From Bifidobacterium pseudolongum subsp. pseudolongum DSM 20099 (GTDB taxonomy: Bacteria > Actinomycetota > Actinomycetes > Actinomycetales > Bifidobacteriaceae), in NCBI RefSeq assembly GCF_000771225.1, contig NZ_JDTZ01000005.1, positions 186,001-250,000 of the forward strand: 64,000 bases of DNA, read 5' to 3'. Numbering within the stretch: position 1 is the stretch's first letter; each line of letters opens with the position of its first letter. Shown one piece after another: positions 54,094 to 62,223 of the stretch. The position numbers and the translations under genes were made by a program. The notes under the pieces were generated by a model that worked only from the letters and a program-made list of their open reading frames with translations, had not been told where the DNA came from and made no database searches.

Positions 54094-54345
54094 TCAAACG
54101 GCGCTGGGTGTACTCCAATCGTCCACGTTGTCGCCGTCCTCTTCGTAGTCATCCTGACGGGAATCCCATACGTCGTATACCGTCAGCGCGGTCCACGCCA
54201 CGGCAAGCAGCACATAGAGCCGCGAGCGGCCCTTCGCCTGCGCACGCTTGTACGCGGATGCGGCGGCCGCGCACGCCGTGGCGGCTCCCAGATACGCAAA
54301 CGTCCTGCTTGTGGTCCATTCCTCGAGGATTTCGCTGAATTTCAT
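54094..54345 (-). CDS. Small membrane protein
   Basis: An 83-residue protein starting MKFSEILEEWTTSRTFAYLG with two hydrophobic segments (about 12-30 and 40-58) and an acidic C-terminus (DDYEEDGDNVDDW). AAGGAG lies before the ATG. The function is not recognised. It lies downstream of the UvrA-like gene on the same strand. Confidence 0.75.
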   Translation of the reverse strand: MKFSEILEEWTTSRTFAYLGAATACAAAASAYKRAQAKGRSRLYVLLAVAWTALTVYDVWDSRQDDYEEDGDNVDDWSTPSAV

Positions 54346-54440
54346 GAGACGCTCCTTATCTGTTTTGCCCACAACAGTCCCATTGTAAGGGCCGTCGCAG
54401 GGCGTCGCCGCTGCTATCTGCCTTACGAGAGTGCCCGCAA

Positions 54441-56942
54441 CTACTCCACGCAGGGCTTGAGGTAGCGGCCGGTGAGGCTGAGCGGGTTCTCCGCGACCTG
54501 CGCCGGCGTGCCGGTTGCCACGATTTCGCCACCGTTCTGGCCACCGCCCGGCCCCATGTCGATGATCCAGTCCGCGTTCGCGATCATATCGAGGTCATGT
54601 TCGATCACGAGCACACTCGCACCGTGGTCGATGAGTTTCTGGAACACACCGATCAGCGTGCGCACGTCGAGTGGGTGCAACCCGATTGTCGGCTCGTCGA
54701 ACACGAACAGCGTGCCTTCCTGCGCGCGGCCCATCTCGCTCGCAAGCTTGAGCCGCTGCGCTTCGCCACCCGAAAGCGCCGGCGTGCTCTCGCCGAGCGT
54801 CATGTACCCGATGCCGAGCTCATGCAGGGTGTCAAGTTTGGCGCGCAGACGGCGCTGACTGGTTCCCGCGAAGACCTCGCGCGCCTCGTCGACCGTCATC
54901 GCGAGCAAATCGGGCAGCGAAACCGGCGCATGCCCACCCTTGGGCTCCCACGTGATTTCGCCGGCCTCGTCGCTGTACCGCGTGCCGTGGCAGTCCGGGC
55001 AGTCGATGTCCACGTCGGGCAGAAACTGCACGTCGAGTGTGATCTGCCCGGTGCCGTCGCACGTGGGGCAGCGCAGCGAGCCGGTGTTGTACGAGAACGC
55101 GCCCGCCTTCAGACCACGCGCCTTCGCCGCCTCCGTGCGCGCGTAGAGCCGCCGCAGGTCGTCGAGCACGCCGCTGTAGGTGGCGACGGTGGAGCGCACG
55201 TTCGCGCCGATCGGCGTCGCGTCGATCATCGTGACGCGTTCAACGCCCGGCGCGTCCAATTCGCGCACAGGCTCCGGCATCCGCTCGTCCGCGATCTTCG
55301 CGGTGAGCGCCGGCACGAGACTTTCCAGCACGAGCGTCGTCTTGCCCGATCCGGAGACGCCAGTCACCACGGTCAGACGATGTTTCGGCACGCGCGCGTC
55401 CAACGCGTGCACGGTGTGCAGCGGCGCGGTCTTGATCTCAATCGCGCCTTCGCTGAACACCGCATCCGCCGGCGCCTGCGGGCGCACGATCTGCGAGTGT
55501 TCGCTCGCGAGGAACGGCGCGATGAGCGAATGCGGGCTGCGCTCCACATCCCCTACCGTGCCCTGCGCAATCACCGTGCCGCCGTGCGCGCCGGCGCCCG
55601 GACCCATTTCGATGATCCAGTCGGTCGCGCGCAGCACGCGCGTATCGTGGTCGACGACGATCACGGTGTTGCCCTGCGCCTTCAGGTCGCGCATCACGCC
55701 GAGCAGGCCGTCCACGTTCGCCGGGTGGAGGCCGATGGACGGCTCGTCGAGCACGTACATCGCGCCCGTCAGCTCGCTGCGCACGGCGCGCGCGAGCTGG
55801 ATGCGCTGCCGCTCGCCGGTCGACAGCGTGCTGCCGGCGCGGTCGAGCGTGAGGTAGCCGAGCCCGAGTTCGAGCAGACGGCGGGCGGTGCGCGTGAACT
55901 CGTCGACGATCGCCTGCGCCATCTCGCGCATGTCCGCGGGCATCGCGCCCGGTATGGTCTGCACCCATTGTGCGAGTTCGTCGAGCTGCATCGCGCACTG
56001 TTCGGGCAGCGTTTTGCCATGCACGGGCAGTGTGCGCGCGCGTTCATTCAGACGCGTGCCGTGGCAGTCCGGGCATGGCGACTCTTTGATGAACGGCTCG
56101 ACGCGCTTGAGGCCCTTCGCGTCTTTCGCTTTGTCGAGCGCGTTGAGCACGGTGCGCGCGGCGCTGAAATACGTGAAGTCCATCTCGCCCGCGCGGTTCT
56201 GCTTCTTCAAGTGGTACACGATGTGCCGTTTTTCCGCGGGCCCGTGCAGCACAATCTCTTTTTCGTGGGCGGTGAGGTCTTTGTACGGCACATCGGTGCG
56301 CACGCCCATCTCGCGGCACACGTCCACCATGACCGACCACATCAGTGACCGCCACGGCGCCACCGCACCCTGCTCGATCGTCAGGTTCGGGTCGGCGATC
56401 AGCGTGGAATCATCCACCGTGCGCACAATGCCCGTGCCGGAGCAGGTGGGGCACGCGCCGCCCGAGTTGAACGCGAGGTCCTCCGCGCCGAGCGCCTGCA
56501 CCTCGGCGCCGCACACCGGGCAGATGATCGGCCGCTCGAGCGCGACGTTCGGCGTCGGGTCGAGCATGTGGCCGTTCGGGCAGGTGTAGTTGCCCAAGCG
56601 GGAGGTCATGAGGCGCAGGCTGTTGAGCAGTTCGCTCATCGTGCCGAAAGTGCTGCGGATGCCGGGCACGCTCGGCCGCTGGTGCAGCGCGAGCGCCGGC
56701 GGCACATGCTCGATCGCGTCGAGCTTCGCTTCGCCGCTCTGTGCGATGCGCCGGCGCGTGTAGGTGGAGAGCCCCTCCAGATAGCGGCGTGAGCCTTCCG
56801 CGTAGAGCACGCCGAGCGCGAGCGACGATTTGCCCGATCCGGAGACGCCCGCCACAGCCACCATTTTGCCGATTGGCACCTGTACGTCCACACGCTTGAG
56901 ATTGTGCACCCGCGCGCCGGTGATGTCGATTGTCTGCGCCAT
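54441..56942 (-). CDS. UvrA-like ABC ATPase (short UvrA paralogue)
   Basis: An 833-residue protein with two ABC modules. The N-terminal Walker A is VAGVSGSGKSSLALG near residue 35 and the second is VVTGVSGSGKTTLVLESL near residue 525. Signatures LSTGERQRIQLARAV and ALSGGEAQRLKLASEM and zinc-binding CxxC pairs (CPVCG, CPDCHGTR, CPTCDGTG) are present. True UvrA is about 950 residues; this shorter form is the paralogue type sometimes linked to drug resistance (DrrC-like). The ATG at 56942 has GGAGGAG in front. Excision-repair function is less likely than in canonical UvrA. Confidence 0.9.
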   Translation of the reverse strand: MAQTIDITGARVHNLKRVDVQVPIGKMVAVAGVSGSGKSSLALGVLYAEGSRRYLEGLSTYTRRRIAQSGEAKLDAIEHVPPALALHQRPSVPGIRSTFGTMSELLNSLRLMTSRLGNYTCPNGHMLDPTPNVALERPIICPVCGAEVQALGAEDLAFNSGGACPTCSGTGIVRTVDDSTLIADPNLTIEQGAVAPWRSLMWSVMVDVCREMGVRTDVPYKDLTAHEKEIVLHGPAEKRHIVYHLKKQNRAGEMDFTYFSAARTVLNALDKAKDAKGLKRVEPFIKESPCPDCHGTRLNERARTLPVHGKTLPEQCAMQLDELAQWVQTIPGAMPADMREMAQAIVDEFTRTARRLLELGLGYLTLDRAGSTLSTGERQRIQLARAVRSELTGAMYVLDEPSIGLHPANVDGLLGVMRDLKAQGNTVIVVDHDTRVLRATDWIIEMGPGAGAHGGTVIAQGTVGDVERSPHSLIAPFLASEHSQIVRPQAPADAVFSEGAIEIKTAPLHTVHALDARVPKHRLTVVTGVSGSGKTTLVLESLVPALTAKIADERMPEPVRELDAPGVERVTMIDATPIGANVRSTVATYSGVLDDLRRLYARTEAAKARGLKAGAFSYNTGSLRCPTCDGTGQITLDVQFLPDVDIDCPDCHGTRYSDEAGEITWEPKGGHAPVSLPDLLAMTVDEAREVFAGTSQRRLRAKLDTLHELGIGYMTLGESTPALSGGEAQRLKLASEMGRAQEGTLFVFDEPTIGLHPLDVRTLIGVFQKLIDHGASVLVIEHDLDMIANADWIIDMGPGGGQNGGEIVATGTPAQVAENPLSLTGRYLKPCVE

Positions 56943-57016
56943 GCTGCCGCTCCTCCGTTCGTTTTCACTATTGCCGAGCGTAAGGGGGGGCTGGCCGCGC
57001 TCCGCCGAGGGCACAT

Positions 57017-57772
57017 TCAATGTGACATTTTCATGCTCCACGTCGCAACGAAGGTCGGCACATGGTGTTCGTGCAGGTTGCCTTCGCCGTTCGTGTCCTC
57101 ATACAGCGCGCGCAGCACGAAGCCGGCTTCGTGCTGGCCGCCGATCTGCTCGTCGAGCGTGTGCGAGAACTGCATGCCGCAATCCGTGCGGAGCAGCATC
57201 TGGCGTGCGCGCTCGTCGTGCAGCGGATTGAACGGCAGTGTATTCGTCAGGGTCGTCTCGTCATCGTCGAAGATGTAGTTGATGCCGTTGTCGTAGCCGC
57301 CGATGAGCGATCCGCCGGTTTTGAGCACGCGGTGGCATTCGCGGAACACGGGGCGCACCTGCTCGATGTAGCAGTTGGATACGGGGTTGATGATCAGGTC
57401 GAAGCTTTCGTCTTCGAACGGCAGCGGTTTCGTCATGTCCGCCTGGACCACCTCGATCTCGTAGCCCTCGCGCTGTGCGACCTCGGTTTCGCGTTCGCAT
57501 TGGCGCGACGAATAATCGAGCACCGTGCATTGTGCGCCGAGCGCCACCATGATCGGCATCTGCTGCGCGCCACCGCTCGCAAGGCCTAGCACGCGCTTGC
57601 CGCGCACATCGCCAATCCACTCGTGTGGCACTGGTTTCGTTGGGGTGAGCAGGATGTCCCAGTCGCCGTGTTGCGCGGCGACGAAGGTGTCGTGTGAGAT
57701 CGGCACGCCCCATTGCCAGCCTTCATCGACCCAGCGGTCGATTGTCCGTGCGTTCTCACTCTGGTAATCCAT
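57017..57772 (-). CDS. SAM-dependent methyltransferase
   Basis: A 251-residue class I methyltransferase. The SAM-binding motif I is GKRVLGLASGGAQQMPIM near residue 58, then QCTVLDYSSRQ and VVQADMTKPLPFEDESFDLI near 110. The substrate is unknown. GGGGGGCG precedes the ATG. It lies upstream of the UvrA-like gene on the same strand, 74 bases away. Confidence 0.9.
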   Translation of the reverse strand: MDYQSENARTIDRWVDEGWQWGVPISHDTFVAAQHGDWDILLTPTKPVPHEWIGDVRGKRVLGLASGGAQQMPIMVALGAQCTVLDYSSRQCERETEVAQREGYEIEVVQADMTKPLPFEDESFDLIINPVSNCYIEQVRPVFRECHRVLKTGGSLIGGYDNGINYIFDDDETTLTNTLPFNPLHDERARQMLLRTDCGMQFSHTLDEQIGGQHEAGFVLRALYEDTNGEGNLHEHHVPTFVATWSMKMSH

Positions 57773-57859
57773 GTTCGCCCCCCTACATGTGGCTGCTTCG
57801 AAGCTGGGTACCGCTTATCGGCGCATCACTTGTACAACAAGGTAGCATAGCTATCTCGC

Positions 57860-57991
57860 GTATCTCGCTTACGCGGGTGCCCTAACCCGGCAGCCTTGAA
57901 GTATCGGCGTCGCGAATCATCGGAATTCCAGCAATCTGCAAGGGCGATACTCGCCCCTGCCGAAATTAAGGCACCCGCGTAAGCGAGATAC
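57860..57991. repeat. Hairpin element family C
   Basis: A 132-bp element with perfect 22-bp inverted ends (57860-57881 and 57970-57991; starts GTATCTCGCTTACGCGGGTG). The inner CAAGGGCGATACTCG matches the family A core, linking the two families. Confidence 0.9.
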
Positions 57992-58038
57992 AGCCGGCAC
58001 ATGCCTTTTCCATGGCAAATTTGGCCTATTCCCTTGCC

Positions 58039-58632
58039 CTACCGCTCGTCAACCATACCAATCAGCGCATCGGCCTGATGCTCGATGGCCGACTTGGCTG
58101 CATCATCGAGCTCAAGGGTGTCGCTGATGAACATCTCACGACTCACCGCAACACCGGTGAAGGTGGCCGGAGCAAAACGCATCTTCATGAATTCAAGCAC
58201 CGGCAGCAGCGTCGCGAAGCTGTCGCGCACGCAATTCGCGCCGCCCGCGCCGCTCATCGTCATCGTCTTGCCGAACAATGGCGACGGCGAACCATCCTCC
58301 GCCGGGCGCGACAACCAGTCCAGCAGGTTCTTGAGCGGACCGGGCATACCATGGTTGTATTCGGGTGTCACAATCCACAGCGCGTCGGCGTCGGCCACCG
58401 CAGTACGGGCGGAGACCACTGATTCGGGATTCGGGAATTCCTCGTCCTGATTGAACACCGGCACATCACGCCAATCGAGGACGCTCACATTCGCGCGGCC
58501 GGCGAGCGCATGCGCGGCGAACTGCGCGAGTTGCCTGTTGAATGATTGTTTGCGTAGCGATCCGACGATCATCAATACCGTCGGCAGGCTGCCGTCATGT
58601 TCCGCGATGCGGGCTTCATTGGCTGGTTTCAT
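58039..58632 (-). CDS. NADPH-dependent FMN reductase
   Basis: A 197-residue flavodoxin-fold reductase. The FMN phosphate loop is VGSLRKQSFNRQLAQF near residue 23 and the second FMN loop is VTPEYNHGMPGPLKNLLDW near 88. It reduces FMN or quinones with NAD(P)H. GGAAAGGA precedes the ATG. It diverges from the TipA-like regulator, which could control it. Confidence 0.92.
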   Translation of the reverse strand: MKPANEARIAEHDGSLPTVLMIVGSLRKQSFNRQLAQFAAHALAGRANVSVLDWRDVPVFNQDEEFPNPESVVSARTAVADADALWIVTPEYNHGMPGPLKNLLDWLSRPAEDGSPSPLFGKTMTMSGAGGANCVRDSFATLLPVLEFMKMRFAPATFTGVAVSREMFISDTLELDDAAKSAIEHQADALIGMVDER

Positions 58633-58846
58633 GGTTTGGTCCTTTCCGGAGGCCGAATTACCTGTTCACTGTGTTCAAGAGCCCACTTCCCCAAAATCAT
58701 CCACATCACGCGTTCAGCTGACCATTGGTGTGCATATCTGCGCCAACTGTCGTAGGCAACACTGGCCGCACCAATCTTTTTGCAGGAGGAGAAACTCAAC
58801 GCGGTGAATACGCGTATCAACGAAAATCACCGACACGCCGGCAGGA

Positions 58847-58877
58847 TTGACCTTCACATCATGTCAGGCCGTAGCGT
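58847..58877 (+). promoter_or_regulatory. MerR-type promoter of the TipA-like gene
   Basis: TTGACC (58847-58852) and TAGCGT (58872-58877) are 19 bases apart, the stretched spacing typical of MerR-activated promoters. The -10 lies seven bases before the ATG at 58885, so the transcript may be leaderless and autoregulated. Confidence 0.5.
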
Positions 58878-58884
58878 ACAAACC

Positions 58885-59652
58885 ATGCACATGCAGAAAC
58901 AACTCACCATCGGCGAGACGTCTGTGCTGTGTGCAGTCAGTGTACGTATGCTGCGGCATTGGGAATCGGTGGGCCTGCTCCGGCCCGGCCGCGACAGCAA
59001 CGGATACAGACTGTACAGCGAAGACGACATCGCGCGCATACGGCGCATACGGCGCATCCGCCTGTACCGGGACCTTGGCCTCACCACGGAGCAGATCCGC
59101 GCGGCCCTAGACGGCCCGGCCACGGAAACGCTCACGCTGATGCGCGAGCAACGGGCGCGCATCAGCGGGCACATCACACAACTGCAGTTGATATTGCAGG
59201 ACATCGACGAACTCAGCGCATACGCGCACAATATGAAAGAGAATGAGGACATGGACAGCCCATACACCGACGAAGCACACGACCGCTGGGGAGACAGCCC
59301 ACAGTGGATGGAATACGCGGAATACCGCACCCGCACGGACGACGCGCAACAGCAAGCGGATCTCGACGCCATGCGGGCACTCGAGCTCGAATTGGCGCAG
59401 GCGATGCGCGACGGCGTCAAGCCCGGCAGCGAGGCGGCAGATGAGCTTGCGTTGCGGCACCGGGAATCGCTCACGTGGTATCACGTGACTCCCTCGATGC
59501 ACGTGTGCCTCGCGAAGATGTATGTCAACGATCAACGATTCCGCGCGCATTATGACAGCATCGAGCCCGGATTGGCGGCCTGGTTGCACGACGTCATCGC
59601 AGCACAGGCGGCCACGGAAGGCGTGAACGCCGAGCACGCACGCTGGGAGTAG
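58885..59652 (+). CDS. MerR family regulator with TipAS-like domain
   Basis: A 255-residue activator. The N-terminal MerR helix-turn-helix is GETSVLCAVSVRMLRHWESV then LLRPGRDSNGYRLYSEDD. A coiled-coil dimer helix follows (about 80-110). The C-terminal TipAS-like antibiotic-binding domain is suggested by WGDSPQWMEYAEYR and TWYHVTPSMHVCLAKMYVND. TipA proteins sense thiopeptides or other drugs and activate transcription. An in-frame ATG at 58891 is an alternative; neither has a ribosome site, fitting a leaderless start. Confidence 0.88.
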   Translation: MHMQKQLTIGETSVLCAVSVRMLRHWESVGLLRPGRDSNGYRLYSEDDIARIRRIRRIRLYRDLGLTTEQIRAALDGPATETLTLMREQRARISGHITQLQLILQDIDELSAYAHNMKENEDMDSPYTDEAHDRWGDSPQWMEYAEYRTRTDDAQQQADLDAMRALELELAQAMRDGVKPGSEAADELALRHRESLTWYHVTPSMHVCLAKMYVNDQRFRAHYDSIEPGLAAWLHDVIAAQAATEGVNAEHARWE

Positions 59653-59653
59653 C

Positions 59654-60379
59654 TCAACTCCGCACTTGCGGCACTTCGAAGATCGTGCATGTGTTGAGCT
59701 CGCGCCGCAGCTCCTTCCAGTTGGGCAGTGCGTCGGTCATGCGCGCCTGGAAGCCGGCGCCATGCCCGTGCTCCCACAGATGCACCATCTCGTGCACGAG
59801 CACATACTCGAGGTATTTCGGGTCCATCAGCCCGAGCTGCAGGTTGAGCCGGATCCGCGCGGTCTTGGGCGTGCACGACCCCCAGCGCGAGCTCATCGTG
59901 CGCAGCGTGATCTTCGATGGCGCACGACCGACCACTGGCTCCCACTTGCGCAGCAGCGCCGGCAGCTGCCGCTCGATCGACTGCCGCGCGCGCTCAAGCG
60001 ACTGCTCGTTCCAACTGAAGGCGCCCTCCGGCGCGCCCTCGCGCTGCATGCTGACCGCGCTCACCAGCACGTCCGGGTCCACGTTCGGCGAGGCGAATGT
60101 GCGCGAGCGTGCGGCCGCCATCTTGCGCAGTGCTTCGTCGATCCACGCGCGCCGCTCGCGCACGAACCGCACGATGTCCTGCTGCGGCATACGCGCCGGC
60201 GCCGTGACTTCAACAGCGCCATACGGCGGCTTGACGCGCAGGTACATGTTACGGTTCTTCTTGCGCAGCACGCTCACCTGCACGCCGTCGACGGTGATGA
60301 CTTCGCGAGAGATCAGTGCGTGCGGCGAAGCGGAGCGGCCTGCGAGCGAACGCGCGCGGGGGAGGTTGCGAAAAGGCAT
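59654..60379 (-). CDS. YgjP/M48-type metal-dependent hydrolase (DUF45)
   Basis: A 241-residue cytoplasmic metalloprotein of the YgjP family. The zinc site is HEMVHLWEHGHGAGF near residue 185. SRWGSCTPKTARIRLN, the family's other hallmark, lies near 155. The exact substrate is unknown; relatives are annotated as proteases or UTP-related hydrolases. The ATG at 60379 is preferred to a GTG at 60418, though the ribosome site is weak. It converges with the TipA-like gene. Confidence 0.9.
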   Translation of the reverse strand: MPFRNLPRARSLAGRSASPHALISREVITVDGVQVSVLRKKNRNMYLRVKPPYGAVEVTAPARMPQQDIVRFVRERRAWIDEALRKMAAARSRTFASPNVDPDVLVSAVSMQREGAPEGAFSWNEQSLERARQSIERQLPALLRKWEPVVGRAPSKITLRTMSSRWGSCTPKTARIRLNLQLGLMDPKYLEYVLVHEMVHLWEHGHGAGFQARMTDALPNWKELRRELNTCTIFEVPQVRS

Positions 60380-60489
60380 ACCCGATATTGTCAGCGGCCA
60401 AGGGGACAACAACGACACGCCGATTTGATTTGACTTATCGCATGCTGTTGGTATTCTTTTTCTCTGTTGCGTCCTGAACGCGATGGATC

Positions 60490-60563
60490 GGGCCCGTAGC
60501 TCAGGTGGTTAGAGCGCATCCCTGATAAGGATGAGGTCGGAGGTTCAAGTCCTCCCGGGCCCA
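60490..60563 (+). tRNA. tRNA-Ile (GAT anticodon)
   Basis: A 74-nt cloverleaf. The acceptor GGGCCCG pairs with CGGGCCC at 60556-60562; the anticodon loop CTGATAA carries GAT; the T-loop is GGTTCAAGTCC. No CCA is encoded. Confidence 0.97.
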
Positions 60564-60594
60564 CGTGGGGAGCATTCTCACGTGTTCCCCCGTT

Positions 60595-60667
60595 GGGGCT
60601 ATGGCGCAGCTGGTAGCGCATCTGCTTTGCAAGCAGAGGGTCCTCGGTTCGAACCCGAGTAGCTCCA
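60595..60667 (+). tRNA. tRNA-Ala (TGC anticodon)
   Basis: A 73-nt cloverleaf. Acceptor GGGGCTA pairs with TAGCTCC and contains the G3-U70 wobble that identifies alanine tRNA; the anticodon loop TTTGCAA carries TGC; the T-loop is GGTTCGAACCC. No CCA is encoded. It lies 31 bases after tRNA-Ile, so they share a transcript. Confidence 0.97.
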
Positions 60668-60675
60668 CTCGCGTC

Positions 60676-60711
60676 AACCGTTGAAAACATTGGGTTTTCA
60701 GCGGTTTTTTT
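60676..60711 (+). terminator. Terminator of the tRNA pair
   Basis: Stem AACCGTTGAAAAC pairing with GTTTTCAGCGGTT (one G-T), loop ATTGG, then a run of seven T. Confidence 0.92.
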
Positions 60712-60749
60712 GTTTTCTGCGTCAGGTTTCATTGCCACGAAAACATCCT

Positions 60750-61154
60750 CTATTCGGTGAGCATCGCGGTGATCTGCGCTTCGGGCCAGTAACCCCACGA
60801 TTCCACAATCTTGCCGTCCACCACACGGAAGTTCTCAAGCGCATCGAACGCGAACCAACGTCCTGTAGGGGCAACGCCGCAGCACTCACCGGCTTGATAC
60901 CCCTTGTATTGGATGCGCGTAGCGACCAGCTCCCCTGCTGAGAACACATCTTCGAACACAAGCTGCAAGTCGACGAACATATCCTTCACGATCCGCAGGA
61001 TATTCACCGCATCCGCGTTGCTGCGCGCGCCAGCCGGACTATGGTCCACATAATCCTCCGCCACAAGCTCCATCACGCGGTCATAATCATGGTCGAGATA
61101 ACCCGCTATGAAGAACTCTTTCACCACTTCGTTGGGGGTTGTATCTGTCTGCAT
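60750..61154 (-). CDS. SnoaL-like/ester cyclase family protein
   Basis: A 134-residue cone-shaped NTF2-like protein. The family pattern is seen in LVAEDYVDHSPAGARSNAD near residue 30, then FEDVFSAGELVATRIQYKG and RVVDGKIVESWGYWP. Members bind small hydrophobic ligands; polyketide-cyclase activity is not implied in this setting. AAAGGAGA precedes the ATG. Confidence 0.88.
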   Translation of the reverse strand: MQTDTTPNEVVKEFFIAGYLDHDYDRVMELVAEDYVDHSPAGARSNADAVNILRIVKDMFVDLQLVFEDVFSAGELVATRIQYKGYQAGECCGVAPTGRWFAFDALENFRVVDGKIVESWGYWPEAQITAMLTE

Positions 61155-61179
61155 CGCGCATTCTCCTTTGAATTGCTAT

Positions 61180-61303
61180 GTATCTCGGCTGGGAGGGAGC
61201 TTTTTCCTGCCTGGCCTCGAGTATTCCCCACCTGTCAGTGGCTTGATTGCGTGCCTCATAGTCGGCATGCGCCGGGAAAATGCTCCTTCCCAGCCAGAAT
61301 ACC
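61180..61303. repeat. Hairpin element family A, copy 4
   Basis: About 124 bp with imperfect inverted ends. The left end reads TGTATCTCGGCTGGGAGGGA and the right end, complemented, GTATTCTGGCTGGGAAGGAG; both run into AGCWTTTTCC. The internal core (complement AATACTCGAGGCC) is in the opposite orientation to copies 1-3. Confidence 0.85.
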
Positions 61304-61337
61304 TCTGGAATCCATCCGAAGACCGACCTGCAGGCAC

Positions 61338-61366
61338 ACAAAAAGGCGCCCGGTTCCCCGGACGCC
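61338..61366 (-). terminator. Terminator of mscL
   Basis: Stem GGCGCCCGG / CCGGACGCC (one mismatch), loop TTCC. Read leftward it is followed by CTTTTTG, 40 bases past the mscL stop. Confidence 0.85.
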
Positions 61367-61409
61367 CTGCACTGCACCGATGAGCTTCACTTGACAAGCG
61401 CTGCCATGC

Positions 61410-61916
61410 TCACTTGCTTTCCACCGTCACGGTCGCAGTTGGAGCGGCGGAAGTTTCCGGTGCCGCTGCAGCCGCTTGCTGGTCTGCGAGCGAATTGCGG
61501 ATGTCCTGCAGCAGGATGACCGTTTGCTCTTCTGGGCTCAGATCAGGCTGGGACGCCGCGACATCCTCGTCGCCGCCCTTCTTGAGCTTGGCCATCGCCT
61601 TTTCGCTCATATCGCGCAGTTTGTTGATCGGCACGACGATGCAGAAATAGACGGCGATCGCGATGATGAGGAAGTTGAGCAGCGCGTTGAGCAGGGAACC
61701 GAAGGAGATGACCGAGTTCTCCCCTGCCCAGTTCGTGATTGTCCAGTTCCATGTCTTGCTCAGGTCCGGCTTGCCGAAAATCGCCGCAATGAGCGGGTTG
61801 ATGATGCTGTCGACGAGTGCGTTGACAATGCCAGTGACCGCCGCGCCCATGACGACGCCGACTGCCATGTCCACCATATTGCCGCGTGCAATGAATTTCT
61901 TGAATCCGTCCAACAT
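61410..61916 (-). CDS. mscL: Large-conductance mechanosensitive channel
   Basis: A 168-residue pentameric membrane channel that opens under osmotic downshock. The N-terminal helix and first membrane segment are FKKFIARGNMVDMAVGVVMG and AAVTGIVNALVDSIINPLIA; the second segment is LLNALLNFLIIAIAVYFCIV near residue 80. A longer than usual Ala/Thr-rich tail ends TVTVESK. The ATG at 61916 has AAAAGGAG in front; the frame open to 61994 is not used. Confidence 0.95.
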   Translation of the reverse strand: MLDGFKKFIARGNMVDMAVGVVMGAAVTGIVNALVDSIINPLIAAIFGKPDLSKTWNWTITNWAGENSVISFGSLLNALLNFLIIAIAVYFCIVVPINKLRDMSEKAMAKLKKGGDEDVAASQPDLSPEEQTVILLQDIRNSLADQQAAAAAPETSAAPTATVTVESK

Positions 61917-62223
61917 GTTCCGACTCCTTTTCGATGTTTCCGACGGGTGTTGCATTGCCGCCCGCTGTCCTGTTCCTGTTGCGGCGAACAACACTGCTAG
62001 TCAACGAACGCGTAGTTGCCATAGTAAGCGCACTGAACGCATGCCAATGACCAAACGCGCGTTTTTCCGGCCCGCATTCCGCAACGCGCGCAACAATCGC
62101 CCACGTGCGCACGTTCGCTCACGGCATCAGTGCACTATTGTTCGCAATGGGGCCGGTCATACAATGGTCGCGGCCGCCAAGCGCGCCAATCCCCCTATGC
62201 CCGAAATCAGGAAGGAAACCGCC
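61917..62223. other. mscL/MFS divergent region
   Basis: About 300 bases without a gene or clear repeat. It holds promoters for mscL (leftward) and the MFS gene (rightward); I see no distinctive motif. Confidence 0.6.

Noticed and set aside
60391..60798. 135-residue minus-strand frame containing VGPGGLEPPTSSLSG
   Set aside because: It is the well-known artefact of translating the antisense of tRNA genes; it overlies tRNA-Ile and tRNA-Ala.
26589..61303. CRISPR array
   Set aside because: The repeats are few, dispersed over tens of kilobases and individually palindromic over 100 bp; there is no regular repeat-spacer pattern and no cas gene.
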